Shown here: piece by piece, positions 33,568 to 46,394 of the stretch
Numbering within the stretch: the stretch's first letter is position 1
How the letters are laid out: every line of letters starts with the position of its first letter
Origin: Flammulina velutipes
Taxonomy: Eukaryota; Basidiomycota; Agaricomycetes; Agaricales; Physalacriaceae
Reading direction: 5' to 3'
Assembly (NCBI GenBank): GCA_011800155.1
Contig: CM022370.1
Span: forward strand, 3,224,001 to 3,288,000
Length of the DNA stretch: 64,000 nt
Notes under the pieces: model-generated
The model's database searches: none
What the model saw: the letters and a program-made list of their open reading frames with translations, nothing else
Told to the model about the DNA's origin: nothing
Position numbers and translations under genes: made by a program

Positions 33568-34001
33568 TCACAGCATGGTCGTCAGTATTGGCATTCGATA
33601 AACATGGCAGTCGGATGGTAGACTTACCCGTCGACGTGAACTGTACTCTACCGCTTGTGATCGGTGCGGTGACCATTGAGACGACTCGAGGTGATACCAT
33701 ATCCTTGATCCACGAAACGGCTGAACGAGTCCCTCAGACCATCAGACTAGCTCCCGTATAGATGTTGCTGCCATGACTCACCTGGTCGTTCCATGTGCTC
33801 GTATCTGGTAAGGTTCGTCAAGTTTTGGAAAATGCTAAGAAAAGGTTTGCACTCACGAGAGACCTGACATAGCCATGTATGCATTCTCTTTCTTCCTCTT
33901 TCTTCGTCTATTTCCCACGTTACACAGCAAGTCTCGTGTGCAGACCATCGGATTCCCGGCGACCATACTGTTCCCATGCTTGGTCGCGATGAATTGTTCA
34001 T
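33568..34001 (-). CDS. Small protein, paralogue of the gene at 34680-34993
   Basis: Three exons (minus): 34001-33857, 33804-33782, 33720-33568; 106 residues. The 3' end is uncertain because a GTAAGT at 33627 could start another intron that would shorten the tail. The N-terminal segment RPSMGTVWSPGIRWSAHE...IDEERGRKR...WLCQV aligns with VPSVGRNWVPGVSWNVGD...IDPTGRQR...YVCHV of the divergent neighbour, about 16 of 40 identities. Both genes interrupt the frame in the same phase at the same point and then have a 23-nt exon (HTSTWNDQ here, HISNNTNH there). No signal peptide or transmembrane helix is visible. A P-S-x-G-x-x-W-x-P-G pattern is faintly like the strand signature of fungal Kre9/Knh1-type surface domains, but this is weak. 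Confidence 0.6.
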
Positions 34002-34679
34002 TTTGATGGAGTAGCGGGTACCGATAGCGACGACAGTGCTGTTATTCCGAAGAATGAGGGGGAAGGAAAGCTAGTAAGTTGACTAGTCGACTGTGTCTTT
34101 TATTGAGGTCCCTTATAAGTAGTCAAACAAACACGTCCGCGCACAATGGGGCCACGCGCGCCCATTGTTGTGATATGTGGCCACCCTCATTGTATACATT
34201 GTATTTTCGAAGCTTGAATGATTATGGAACCTAACTTGTTGCTGCAGAAAGATGTGTAGCGGCAATACCCGTAATACGTTGCACACCCTTGGGATAACTC
34301 GCTGAGGCTCTTTTCGTCTCGTGCTAAGCTTGTTCCGACTTCCGCTCAAGCGAGTTACGAACCATGCATAGTATGGAAACTTACAACGCTGTCGAATCCA
34401 TCTCTGTACTTGGATCTCTCGCGCTGCGTCGGTGTGGCAATGCGTTATTTATCAGTAACAGCTTTGCTTCATCCGACCTGGCATCCTGTCTCATTTAAGC
34501 AATGTCTGGACGTCTACCGCCATCTGCGTCATGACTCAACATGTACGAACTTGCAACAACGATCCGAAATCCGAGCTGCTGTATTTACCATCGAGTCACT
34601 GCCGGTTTACGGTGCATCCAGGAAGGTATTTAAGCTGGTCTCTGTGGCCTAATCTCTCCAGAAATCTCACTACTTAATC
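34002..34679. other. Divergent promoter between the two small paralogues
   Basis: 678 bp. A TATA-like TTATAAG lies at about 34112-34119, some 110 bp upstream of the minus gene, and a TATTTAAG lies near 34626, about 55 bp upstream of the plus gene. No additional gene is supported. Confidence 0.45.
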
Positions 34680-34993
34680 ATGCCTAGACACTTCGCTGTA
34701 CCATCCGTTGGCAGAAACTGGGTTCCCGGCGTTTCTTGGAATGTCGGGGACACCGCTCTCGTCGCCTTCATTGACCCAACTGGTCGACAGAGGGTGGCCG
34801 CCTACGTTTGCCATGTAGCGCGTAAGTCTCCTCAACTTCTTCTCCCAACATTATCCTGATAAATGATTTTAGATATCAGCAACAACACCAACCATGTATG
34901 CCGCCGTTCCCGCCTCCCCGCCGTTCGTCATCTAACTTTGCATAGCCCCACTTCAACAACACATTCTGGGCTGCGGTAATGCACCATAGATGA
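34680..34993 (+). CDS. Small protein, paralogue of the gene at 33568-34001
   Basis: Three exons: 34680-34821, 34873-34895, 34946-34993; 70 residues. ATG at 34680 sits about 55 bp after a TATTTAAG element. Residues 8-40 carry the shared pattern PSVGRNWVPGVSW and IDPTGRQRVAAYVCHV; the 23-nt second exon encodes HISNNTNH and the last exon PHFNNTFWAAVMHH. Intron phases match those of the divergent paralogue. The last exon could also splice further, because GTAATG follows Ala-Ala. The role is unknown; small size, a Trp-rich core and lack of a signal peptide suggest a compact cytosolic beta-domain, which is inference. Confidence 0.55.
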
Positions 34994-36317
34994 TCCCGAA
35001 CGTCATTGACTGTAACGGCGACCACCGACGTACACTACTATGGTCAAATTCAACTTAATTAGATCCTACTTCCCATATATTATGTCTCTCGATCTACTTA
35101 CTACCTTATTTAACCACTACATACGCGTAGAAAATATTATGTTAATGCATACGACCCATCGTCCTTCCGTGGCCCGAGGCTCCGAGCATCATCACTTCAC
35201 ACTCTGTAACTGATTGGATTTGAACCATGCGATAAAGACCCGGAGTTGCCGCTACATGAATTGTCCCGTCCCGAGTCAAGTCGAGTCGTGCAGATCGTTG
35301 TCCCTATCATTCAATTCAATAAGGGCCTGACTTCCGAAGGTAAATTACAGCTGATTAAACCATCGCCGTCATGCACTTTTGGAGTATTCAACAGCAACAG
35401 CTGGATTGTGATATCTCAGAGATACAAACAGGTTACGGATCATGGTTCCAACTCAATTATAGGCGACACACATCGGAAAGATTTGGATCCATCGGTGCTC
35501 CCCATCGGCATCTATGCTGAGAAAGACAAGGCTGCGCACAGTGTTAGTGAATTGAATCTGACGTCGTAACCTTTTCTACAACCGTCGGCGCATCTACTGT
35601 TTCACGTGGTATTTTTAGTCTTGCGTACTAACATGTAGGCAACTTCAAGCAATTTGCTCTCGAGGATAGATATAGAGGAAGAGGTTGTAGGTCCTTGTAG
35701 GCGCTGTAAATCAGTCAGTACACCATATTGAATTTCAAAAAGAGGCGGACACTGATCATCTTGCGTTAAAATCCGACGCCCGAGTGTTAGATGTCTTATC
35801 ATTGAAAAGTGTGCATGCTATGCGCGATGACAGACCTTAGAGTGATGAGCTCATCTGATTCCTAGATTAATATGTATAATCGCCTCCGATATAACCGCCA
35901 GGAGCAATCATACGACAACGCTGTGGCAAAACGTACCAAGTATTGCAATGCTGAGCGGGACGACCGCCCAGTTGCCTAGATCACTTATGACGGTACTCCT
36001 AAGAAACTTCTTGATGTTAATCCTATTCTTAACTACATCAACTGTCAGAAAAAGGATTGGTTCAACTTCCAAGATGTACGCTTGCGGTTACAAGTTCAGA
36101 TTTCCCACGAGGCCTAAAGCAGCAAGATTGACACGTTGGGTCATGTGACTTTGAAAATCATTCACCGTCACCCCACGTCGACGGCAAACCATTTAGAAGT
36201 ATCAGTGAGCTACCCCCATGCACGACTTCGTCCCACAATTGGCTAAAAATTTGCAGATATAACTGTCATTATCGTGATATCCATCATAATACAAAAAAAA
36301 TCAGGCAAACAAAATGA
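34994..36317. other. Gene-poor intergenic region
   Basis: 1.3 kb with no supported gene. An open frame at about 35246-35569 (plus) lacks an ATG at its start and shows no known motif. The region includes the 3' flank of the sugar transporter. Confidence 0.5.
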
Positions 36318-38625
36318 TCAATGGCCGACACCCTTTTGGAACACGGTAACACTCTCGACTTCTTCTAAGTGATACAATGGCTCCAGAGGCTAATTGAATA
36401 GTTAACGGATGCTCCTTCTACCAAACCGAACAAACTCACCTCGTCCTTCCGAAGAATCCACTTCCTGATCCACCATGGAGCAAAGACAGTCCCCTGGTAT
36501 GATGCATGCTTCCATGTTGGCACAGCAAATACGTAGTCAAGCTCTTCGAGTGTCCTTTGCTTCGTCTCAGGCATCAGGAAGAAAATCATGACCAACGCGA
36601 CGATATTCAAGCCGGCATAGAATCCGAACGCTAGCGGATAGGATTAGCGGAGCACAAGAAAAGGCCTCAATCAAGCTTCCTCACCTCCAACCTCAGTGAG
36701 GGCGGACAACATGCGCGGGAACGTGATACCCAGGATTGCGGCCCAGAAGAAGCATGTTGCCACGGCCCAACTCATTCCCATCTCTCGATGGGTCAAGGGG
36801 AAGACTTCCGCACTGTACGTGAAAGGAACAGGACCTTCTCCGGGTGAGTAGAAAGCTGATATACTCATTAGGTTGCTGCGAAAGCCGAAGGAAACAAAGG
36901 GATCTCACCTGCGAACATGAAGATGAAGAGCGCGATACAAGGAACGCGCGCCCCATTATCTGCAGGGATCAAGAAACATAAACCAGCCGCCAACAACGTC
37001 CATGCCATGTTGGGAAACGTAAAGAGCAACAAGTTTCGACGTCCGAAGGTATCGATCGTCTTTTCCCCTAGGAATTAGACTTGACAAGATATAGACAACT
37101 AAAAACACTTACCCAAACAGCGGGGAAGGCAAAGAGCCAATTGACTAGACCATAACCGAAACTCGCCCAAAGTGCTTGCGTCTGAGTATATCCAGCACGG
37201 ACGAACACAGATGAGGAATAGAAGGCGATGATATTAATACCACACATTTGCTGGGCAATCATGACGACAAAACTCGCCAACGTCGCGCGCCGCACACGGG
37301 GGATGGTGAAGAGCTCGATGGCGCGGCTGATGTATGTGCTTCCCTTGAGAACTTCATGTTCTTCCACGAGCTGACGGTGAACGTAGTAAAGATCGCGAGC
37401 GGCTTGTAAAGGGGTGTTCCTGAGACGCAGGAATGATTTGAATGCCTTGTCGAACTTGCCCTTCTTCATGTACCAACGAGGCGATTCTTTGCACGCGGGT
37501 TAGCAACAAGTAATGCCTTTACCACAACCAATCCTTACCAGGGCAGAAGTATACCCCAATGGCGAGAGGGACAGCTGGGAGGAAGGCACTTCCTAATTCC
37601 AAACGCCAGGCGATTGAGCCGGTGTTGTGCAACGCAAGATTGGCACAGAAACCCAAGAAGATGCCGAAGGCTGTCTGATACAGATGAGCTCGTTCCAAAA
37701 ACTTTGAGAAGCCCAGAACTACTCACCCACATCTGCCATGACATGACGAGGCCACCCCGAATGAGGGCAGGCGTGTTTTCGGCGGCGTAAACTGGCGTAG
37801 TGCTCGCTTTGGGGCCCATGCCAAGACCGAGGAGAAGACGACATATCTACATGGCGTACGTTCAGACTTCAAGATATTGTTACTGACATGATACTCACGA
37901 AAAGCTGATACCAGTTCTGGCACAATCCGGAGCCGATAACAGTGAAAGTGCAGAAGATAGCGCAGAAGAATATAGTTCCTCGACGACCGAAGTAGTTGTT
38001 GAGTGGATCAGTCAACCAACAGCCAAGTAACGAAGTTCCGAGATATGGACCAGCGTTGATAACACCGACAAGCCATTCATTACGCCTGAAGTTGGGGTCT
38101 GCTGGGTCCACTGCAATGCCGAACTCTTGGGGGAAACTCAAGTTGGCTCCGTTAGAACCTGTCTGGTCCCACCCTTGGACAGCAGCAGACAGGGAACAGA
38201 TAACCACGGTGAGATACAGGGCCTTGGGTTGGCGCCATTTATCTTGGGAGCTATGTGAGAAGTGGCTGATTAAAAAGCAGCTGGGAAACGTACGAATGAC
38301 TTCGTCCCTCAAAATCTGGCGGTCGGCCTCGTCGAGGAGGGGAAGCTCTTCGTAGTGAGAAGGGTTCTGGGCGATAAGTGCGCCTTTCCTGAAAACCTCC
38401 ATATATTCATCGAAACCTTTCTCCTTCACGAATTCTTCCACCTGGGATAGCAGAGTGTCTTGGGGTATGCCATGCAGAGGGTTTTGGATCCTTGGACGCG
38501 TCAGCCAAGTGGACGTGCTTAGGAGCCGCGGAAGTAACTCACCTTGCATTCACATTGTTTGCGAGGTCGAGCGCCGGAGCTGCGCGCTCTTCGTGGTCGA
38601 CGCTTACAGCCTTCTCGTCCGACAT
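36318..38625 (-). CDS. MFS sugar transporter (sugar:H+ symporter family)
   Basis: Ten exons (minus): 38625-38543, 38490-38294, 38242-37899, 37846-37727, 37674-37539, 37486-37113, 37059-36909, 36855-36685, 36630-36440, 36389-36318; 612 residues. Family motifs: [15 protein letters not shown] in helix 1, [11 protein letters not shown] between helices 2 and 3, [21 protein letters not shown] after helix 6, [15 protein letters not shown] in helix 7, TIDTFGRRN, and [15 protein letters not shown] after helix 12. A hydrophilic N-terminus of about 100 residues ([18 protein letters not shown]...) precedes the first helix, as in one fungal subgroup of polyol/hexose carriers. The transported sugar cannot be named. 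Intron 6 uses the acceptor at 37060-37061, the only one that restores [13 protein letters not shown]. Confidence 0.9.
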
Positions 38626-39730
38626 GATATGCTTGCTTGGGAAGGTGGCTTCTGCGTGTTGCGCCTGGGACTTCTTTATACCCTCCCGCCCGCGCCAAGG
38701 ACGACTTTCGAAATACCAACTCCACAATTAGGTTTCTAGATGGGGAAAATCTCCCATGGGGTATCCATGGCGTTTTCGCCTTCGTTGGGAGGCGAATAGC
38801 ATTGCTGTGCGCGAAAGAAGGGCCCTCCAGGTCTGACGACCAGGAGTGGGTTGGGGCTGGCTAGCTTTAACTAGAATGTGAGTTCAAAATTTGACACAAA
38901 CGATTCAGACTTTTTCTACTGCATTTCATGGATGCGTTTGCGAACGGTTGTGATTTTGTGACAGCGCCTCATCATTATTTGTTTTCTTGGCCACGCTCCA
39001 GCCAGGTTCCATCTGCTTGGTGAGAGGGAAGCCTCTGCTCGATTGTGTCATCCGTGTTGGTCCCTTGCCAGCCTAATCTTGGCTTCCTATTTTATCGGAT
39101 GGCCATCTGCTCACGATGGAGGTCCAAGAGTGTACCAAGAAGGTTCAAAGTCATCTGCTCGATGATGTGGGCTCCAATGTGCTGTAAACGGATTGTGCAT
39201 ATCCAAGTCGTCGGTGTACTTGCTAAGACTTACTACAACTAGAGGCTAAATTGACACACATCCCCACATTGCTCATATGCTTGGTATTCATTGTGGACTC
39301 CGTTGCGCTTTGACTAGCTCCAACTGCAGTAAACGCGGTAGAAGCTGCTTCCTGCGATAACGGTTTCTACTTATTTCTGGAGTTCAATGAACGCATCTAT
39401 GACTGTTGCAAGAAGTGTCACTTTGCAGCTTTGACAGCTTGTAAACCAGCGATGCTGTGTAGAAATAGATAATAGACGCCACAGGGGCTAAAGACATTAA
39501 TGAAATGGATACACAAGGACCCACAAACACCACGCCATCAATTTGCAGCACGTTTGCTTCTTTCGTCCAACTTCCATCCAGGCTTATCATCTATTTCGTT
39601 CTCGATGCGGTTTCCTATCCTGAGACGCCTTTCCCTGCTAATCCATCGACGTGCAAAGTCAGAGCCTTTTGCCGGCAACACGCCAGTCGAACCTCTCGAC
39701 TCACTCACTCGGTCCTTCTCTCTAAACACC
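38626..39730. other. Divergent intergenic region
   Basis: 1.1 kb between the sugar transporter (minus) and the coiled-coil protein (plus). The end of this stretch (from 39500) is open in frame with the latter gene and could be coding if an upstream ATG is used. It is otherwise without recognisable genes. Confidence 0.45.
38674..38680 (-). promoter_or_regulatory. TATA box (TATAAAG) of the sugar transporter gene
   Basis: TATAAAG on the minus strand about 49 bp upstream of the ATG at 38625, a plausible core promoter position for an inducible transporter gene with a short leader. Confidence 0.5.
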
Positions 39731-41572
39731 ATGGCTGAGCAGGCTCGCCATTCTGGATTCGAATCTTCTTTTCAGCAAATAGTCCTACCTCCACCGCACG
39801 CACTACACACCCCACCGAGGTCTCCCGCCATCGTTCAAAACAGCCCCGCCTTTGCTTCAAACACGCTTTCTCCCGGAACGCACAAACTCGCCGCAGTCAG
39901 CCAGCGCATTCTGGAACTCGAATATCAAGTCAATCAACTAAAGGCGGAGAACGATCATCTCAAGACTGCCAACAACTCGCTTCGGTTCGACGCGGAGCTC
40001 CTGCAAGAACAACTCAGCTTTCTGGAGAACTCGGAACGGCCACTACCATCTGATGCACGCCTCGTCAAGAAGGGTGTGCTGGACAATCTCAATGCCACAG
40101 CGAAGAGGTGCTTACAGATGGAAAAGTTCGTCAGATCTGTGGTCGAACTAGGGCTGAAGACGGAAGGAGCGGTCTTTCCTCGCATTCACGAGGCGATTTT
40201 GGCTGGAGAAACACACGACGAGGCTGTGGTACAGGCTATTCGAGAAGCTGCAGCGAACCCCGACAGTCCTTGGTCGACTCTCATTCCCGCCGTCATTGGA
40301 CCCAGGACAAACCAACAATACCTTTCCGCCCTCAGCATGACACTCCAGTTCAGGCGAGAAAACAAAGATCTACAGGCGTTCAAGAAGTTTTGGAAAGGCG
40401 TCGCGAAAGAAGACCCCGCCAACACCAATCTAATCACTCCCTCGACATCCGCTATCTCCACCGTTCAGGTCGTTCTTCCCAACGACAGGCAACGTGCTGT
40501 TGACGATCTCCTGGTGAAGCTTCGGAACGGATCTATCCCACTTCGCGGACAAGTTCTATCGCAGACGGTCGACTCCGAATCATCTCTTGCGCATTCAAAC
40601 ATCGTGTCTTCCTCCTCGAGCATTGTTATCACTGCCAGCTCATTCCCACGACCTCCCACTACTCGATCCATTGCCACTCGACGGACCGCGCCCCCTGCTT
40701 CCGAGGAACAGCGAACCCTGCAACAGAGCGAGTCTATCGTATCCATCACACTGCCCTATCTCAACTCGTTCTCTTCGTCTTTGCCACCACTGGCTAGCCA
40801 AAGGTTCAAGGAAGAGCTCGTTGCTAGTCACTCCAGCGAACGATTTTATCTCTCGATCTCCCACAAGCGTATAAGTCGCGATTTGGCTGCTACTCCTGTG
40901 TATACCGTCCAGGTTAGTACTTACAGACTACCGTTTCTCACCACCAACTAATAATTTTCATAGAACGACAATCCTTACACCCTTCCAGAGTTCCCTCACG
41001 ACTTATCTGGCTCTTCTGATCTTGATATCTTTGGCCCATCAATCCCATCCATTGGCAGCACTTCGGACGATTCGTCTCGACACGCAGAGCGCGGTTCTCT
41101 GAAAACTCTTGAGGAAGAGACGAGCCAAGAGGATGTGGAGCATTTCGAAATGGTGGATATGACACTGGTTAACGATACGATAACGGAGGACGTCAGCAAA
41201 TCGCTTTCTCCGAAGAAATCCCTACTTCCTATCATGAAACGACCGCAGAAACGCAACTCCATGGTACCGAAAACGCCTACAAAACCCTCTCTACACAAGA
41301 CCGTCACTATACGTCCCTCGACTCCAAGCTCTTTGAAATCTCCGTCCACAAATCGACATCGTCCTCAACTCCAGCCTCCACCTTCGCCAACGCCATCGTC
41401 GTTGCGCAAGCCAACCATCTCCTCCATGAAGAGAAGTATTCCAGTGCCGAAGAAGCCTGCCGCTGTAATAATAAAGGAAACATCGCCGCTGCGGATAAGG
41501 AAGAAGGACACGACGAGAAAGAGGATGTCACCGATGAAGCGGTTGAGTAGAATGATCAATGGCGGTTCGTAG
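39731..41572 (+). CDS. Coiled-coil protein of unknown function
   Basis: Two exons: 39731-40912 and 40964-41572; 596 residues. The ATG at 39731 has an excellent context (CACCATGGC); in-frame ATGs at 39605 and 39500 would add 42 or 77 residues. A coiled coil spans about residues 55-105 (RILELEYQVNQLKAENDHLKT and on), followed by a helical block (KKGVLDNLNATAKRCLQMEKF, HDEAVVQAIREAA). Long Ser/Pro-rich disordered segments follow, and the C-terminus is basic with repeated PK/PTKP and KRMSPMKRLSRM. The layout (short N-terminal coiled coil, long disordered basic tail) resembles kinetochore/chromatin adaptors such as shugoshin, but no specific motif was seen, so it stays unassigned. Confidence 0.68.
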
Positions 41573-41802
41573 CACAATTTTTAACATGCGCATCACTATG
41601 TACACTAGATATCCTACCGCATTGTTGACAATATGTAAGCGTAGTTGAACGTTGAATAGTTGAATAGTTGAACCCAAGTTGAACTGAACCTTTGACATTA
41701 ATTACGTAATCCAACACTTTACCTTCGACCATCACGACGCGTCTTTTTTGGATACTTTCCTCGTGTCAGGTCTCGTAATCTCGAAATGAATTAACTGGCG
41801 CG

Positions 41803-44800
41803 ATGCCACTGTTATCTCTGGCGTTGGACGATATCGAAACGTCGAATCTACGATCCCGGAGACGACTGTCCAACAAAACACACATCAGGTCGACTTTTAC
41901 CAGTCCTAGGGATGAAATAGCACAATCTATCGCTGGGGACGCCGCGACGGCGGAAGACAGTGGCGATTTTCATAAAGATGTATTGCTTAATATGCAACAA
42001 ATGGTCGGCGGAGCTGTTGGGAATGTACGTCCTTTATTTCCCTGAATCACGGTATCACGGCTGAGTATGCGAAGATGAGTATAAGCCCCAACTCAAGGGA
42101 TATCGTTCTCGCCGCGTACGCTTCCAAAGCTTTAGAATGATCTCGAAATGCTCATGATCTCGTAGACGGCGGGGCCTTTTTATTATTGACTTGGAAGCCA
42201 ATCTCAAAGTTCCCCGCTTCCTGCCACAGGGAGGGACGTGGGACGTCGCGGATGTCCAGTGGAATCCCCATACCTATAGAGGAGAGTATATTGTATCGAC
42301 ATCTTGTGAGAAGCTGTTCGTAACACCTGACTTTTATTCTTCCGTCACTAACAGGCTCCCAGATTGATTTGGAACCTCAACCTTCCTGGAAATTCCAACA
42401 TCGAGCACATTCTGTCATCGCATTATCGAGCCATTACCGATATCAACTGGCATACTACCGAACCAAACATCGTATCAAGCACCGGAATTGATTCTTGGAT
42501 ATGGACCTGGGATATACGAGATCCAAGGAAACCAACTTTTGGGCTTTCCGCTTTCAACGGTGCGTCACACCCTCTTGTTGAACGCAGTATTCTTACGTCC
42601 CTGCTACAGCGCCGGGCACACAGGTTAAATGGAACAGGCAGAATGAAAACATTCTAGCGTCTGCTCATGGCAACCAAATCCTCATCTGGGACAGGCGCAA
42701 AGGCTCTCTGCCAATATCCAAACTCACTGCTCATTCCTCGAAGATCTACGGCATAGACTGGTCCCACCAGGAGCCAAAGGAGATCGTCACATGCTCGCTC
42801 GACAAGACCATCAAAGTCTGGGATACGAGCGATCTAACTACCGACGGAACCTCAGACTTCAAGGCGAAAGCAACCATACGTACCACATATCCCGTATGGC
42901 GTGCTAGGAATCTACCTTTTGGTCGCGGTGTGTTGAGCTTGGCTCAGAGAGGAGAACCAAATTTGGAAATGTATTCCAATGATGATTCATCGTTGCCCAT
43001 ATACTCGTTTGAAGGGCATACCGACGTCGTGAAAGAATTTGTTTGGAGGAGAGGTGGCCCCGGTACGTGGATCGGTCCTTTAGCTCCCGCCAACATCTGA
43101 CGTGTTTTCAGATGGCAATGGCTTCCAGCTCATTACCTGGTCCAAAGACCGTACCCTAAGATTCTGGGCTGTTGATCCCGATATCATGGAGGTAAGTTTG
43201 TATCCACTCGTTCACTACCAAATTCTGACTAACATTTTGCTATCAGAGAGTTGGATACACGCCACTCCCAATCAAAGATTGGGACCCCGAGAATACGATC
43301 TCCTACCGAACGCTTCCTCACGCTACCAAGAATACACCCCTTCTTTCGGCGCCGATTGGACACCGTTCAATCCTAGCAGAAGTTCGTGCCGGTCCTGCTC
43401 CTGCTCGGCCTTCCAACAGCCAAACCACCGGCAACCAGCCTCATCTCCCCCCGCCGCATGACATTCCAAGACCCGCCAAGATGACTCGAGGTCCAATGAG
43501 CATGAGCAAATCTATGGCGCGAACAGGTGCGGGCGACATCGATGGGTTAACTTGGCTCGCAAGTGTCAAGGTAGAGGATCGAAAAAGAGGAAGTGGCAGT
43601 AATCCGGGCAGCGATGGTATCAACAGTGCCGACGCTAGTCGGATGAGTTCTAGATCGAGAGGTTTCGACGAACAGGAGCGACGGAGAAGTGAAAGTAGGA
43701 GTAGAAGTGGACTTGGGGCAGGTCTTGAAGACGGGAAAGAGTCGTTGCAGGACGAGTAAGTGTCTTTATATGAATCATGGCTAGCTGTGTTGATTTGCTT
43801 CTTAGGATCAAGACCGTTGTGACGAAGCTAACATCGTACAAGGTTAGGCTCGAGAAGGTAATTCATGAAGCCGTAGTGCTTTTCACCTTGCTCATCCAAT
43901 CAATAGCACGAACTAACTGCAAAGAAACGGTTTTGTACCATCGGTTTACATGGACCTTGGGGCCAAACTTCATCTGTTTTCATGCGTATAACATTTACGT
44001 TCCCGAAGGACTATCCAAACGAAGGCCCGGAATCTATCCCGACCATCAACTTGGAGCAAAGCCCGCTTGTCTCTATCAACGATAGAGCCCGTATCCTTCG
44101 AAAGCTCAAAACCATCCGGGAGACCCGCAGGCCCTGTCTGGAGGCTTGTCTGAGATACCTGCTCTTCAAAAACGAGGATGTGGACGACAAACCTATGCCC
44201 ACTGACTCTGAATCGAGTGATGAGGAGGACGACGAAGAGGACGAGGCTAAGAGGCGTGAAAGAGAGTTTACTTTAGCCCTCCTGAGGAATAACAAGAACC
44301 TGGCAGAACCAAGGACGTCTCAAGGAAGTTTTGGACCGAATGGTAGCTCAAGCCTTCGATTCTCTCAATTTCTATGAGCTAATGTCACATCTTCAGGCGA
44401 ACTTATTCGTTTCTCCAGAGCGCCTCCTCGAATAGTGCGAATGATACGAGGATTATCGGAATCGCCCAAGAAACTATCATCGCCTCCAACTCCGGAGCAA
44501 AAGCCTCGAACCGACTTGTATCAGTCGCCTTCCCTTGCCGCAGAAGCTGTCCGACGACTGGAATTGGCCGCCGTAGACACACCTGCCACTCTGCATAGAC
44601 GAGCAGAGAGTCAACTCACCCGCTTGATGACCAATTTCTTGACCTTTTCTCAGCAGCGTTTTCGGCGCGGGTTCGAGTCTGATATTTCTAACAAAGATCG
44701 CTTTGTTGGACCCCTCAGCAGAAGTACAGTGCTCTTGACGAACACGAGCATCATTGCAGGTGCTGATAGGAAGGCGGCGAACGGATACATCTTCTCTGTT

Positions 44801-46301
44801 CGGGATGCAGATGGAGACCTGGATATCTCAACACTGTGCGAGAGGAACGCGGAAGCGGCAGTGAGATGCAAGCGATACGATCATGGTCGCATCTTTGTTA
44901 CCCTACGCTCCCTCTTGAGTTTTGTTGGTCAAGACGGAGATTCGTTCGGGAAACACAGCCTGGTTTTGTGGAAATTGATCAAGCGACTGTAAGTTTGATC
45001 CTCCCTCAAGGCTATCAACTCATATTTCCCTTGAAGAATGACGGAACTTGGTCTCCAAAAAGATGTCCAGCTCCTAGGTATGGTCGCTATGACCGTGCTA
45101 CAGGCAATACCTCCACTTGGCCTATCAGGGAGCAGACCGCAAGCCTTGAAAAGTCCAGGAAGGATGGGGTCGTTTCGTACTGGTTATTCCGATAGTCTCG
45201 GCCTGGACTATTTCAGCCTGAACAAAAGTGGGCACACCCCACTGGCACTGCATCTTCGTTCGAGGTCGGAGCGTCAATCCCCCCAATCCCCAATGTGGCC
45301 TCGCCTCCCGTCTACATCTACCACCCCACCACCCGTACCCGGGCCTAGTTCTTCCAACTCCTCTCGTACTGGCTCGTGGTCGAGTCTTTTTACCACGAAT
45401 CATATGAGGCAGTTTGTGGCAGACAAGTTGACGGGTGTACAGGACTCTTTCAAGGATGGACTAATGACGCCTATTGAATCCAGTCGAGCACCTACGATAT
45501 CTGGGTCGATACCTATACCCGCCGCCCATAAGATTCGGGAACCCTTGTCACCACAACCCCAACGGCGCAGCGGCGGTCGAGATTCCTTGGTATCTAAGTC
45601 CTGGAACGAGGACAATAGGCGATCGAGCATAGTGTCTTTCTCTCCGTCATCCAAGTCTATCGTGTCGACTGTTACGGCGACAACCACTCCTCATACATCT
45701 ATAGCGCCCCGAAAGAAGATCGTATTCCACCCTCCGGAGCATGTTGTGCCGTGAGATTATTCTTTAGATTGTTTTATTGCCCCACTCAACTGCGACAGGC
45801 CGACTCTTCCTTTCGATAACAATGAGATACAGCAATACCTGCTTTATGTGAATGCTTATGCCGAAGTGCTATTCCGTTGGGAGTTACACCAGAAGAGGTT
45901 AGAGCTTCTGAAGGCCGTGCATCACCATGTCAGACAGACAGACGGTCCGCACCAAATCGGTATGTATCAACGTTAGCTTCATTCAAGTCCGTAGGCTCAA
46001 ATTTTCTAGGCGTCATCCGGATGTGTTCTGCTTGTGGTTCAGCACTTCCAGTCAACTCCACTGAGATAATTTGCCCAAAATGCGCTCACCCAACATCTAT
46101 GCCGAACTGCTCTGTCTGCCGATTGCCCGTCAAAGGTTGGTCCCATCTCCAGAGGATACTTGTTCACCAGTCTGATAACACATTTCAGGTCTTTCGCAAA
46201 GTTGTGCCCGCTGCTTACACGTGGTACATATCTCATGTACACGCAAGATGAGTACTGCCAAGTGTGCTTCTGGATGTGGATGCACCTGCAGATGGCGGTA
46301 A
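41803..46301 (+). CDS. MTC5: WDR59/Mtc5-like subunit of the SEA/GATOR2 complex
   Basis: Fourteen exons: 41803-42024, 42075-42115, 42166-42315, 42363-42559, 42610-43062, 43112-43191, 43247-43755, 43806-43857, 43907-44342, 44397-44988, 45037-45750, 45799-45959, 46010-46135, 46189-46301; 1281 residues. WD40 repeats fill about residues 75-390 (RRGLFIIDLEANL, SSHYRAITDINWHTTE, AHSSKIYGIDWS, DKTIKVWDTSD, GHTDVVKEFVWRR, KDRTLRFWAVD). An RWD domain follows at about 550-660 (ELTAKKRFCTIGLHGPWG, FTFPKDYPNEGPESIPTINLEQ). The C-terminus is a zinc-binding RING-like region (CSACGS...CPKC...CSVC...CARC...CASGCGCTC). In yeast and animals this protein is part of the vacuole/lysosome-bound complex that regulates TORC1 through GATOR1. 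Every domain appears intact. Confidence 0.93.
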
Positions 46302-46394
46302 CTGACACATTGTACCGATATGTGAAATCCATATATGTTTTTATTGTTTATCTTTACTGATTCTCAAGACGCTAGCTGTCTAGCCTCTACCGAC

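Noticed and set aside
35246..35569. 107-codon plus-strand frame in the 34.9-36.3 kb gap
   Set aside because: It does not begin with ATG, has no motif or splice context, and lies in AT-rich spacer DNA.
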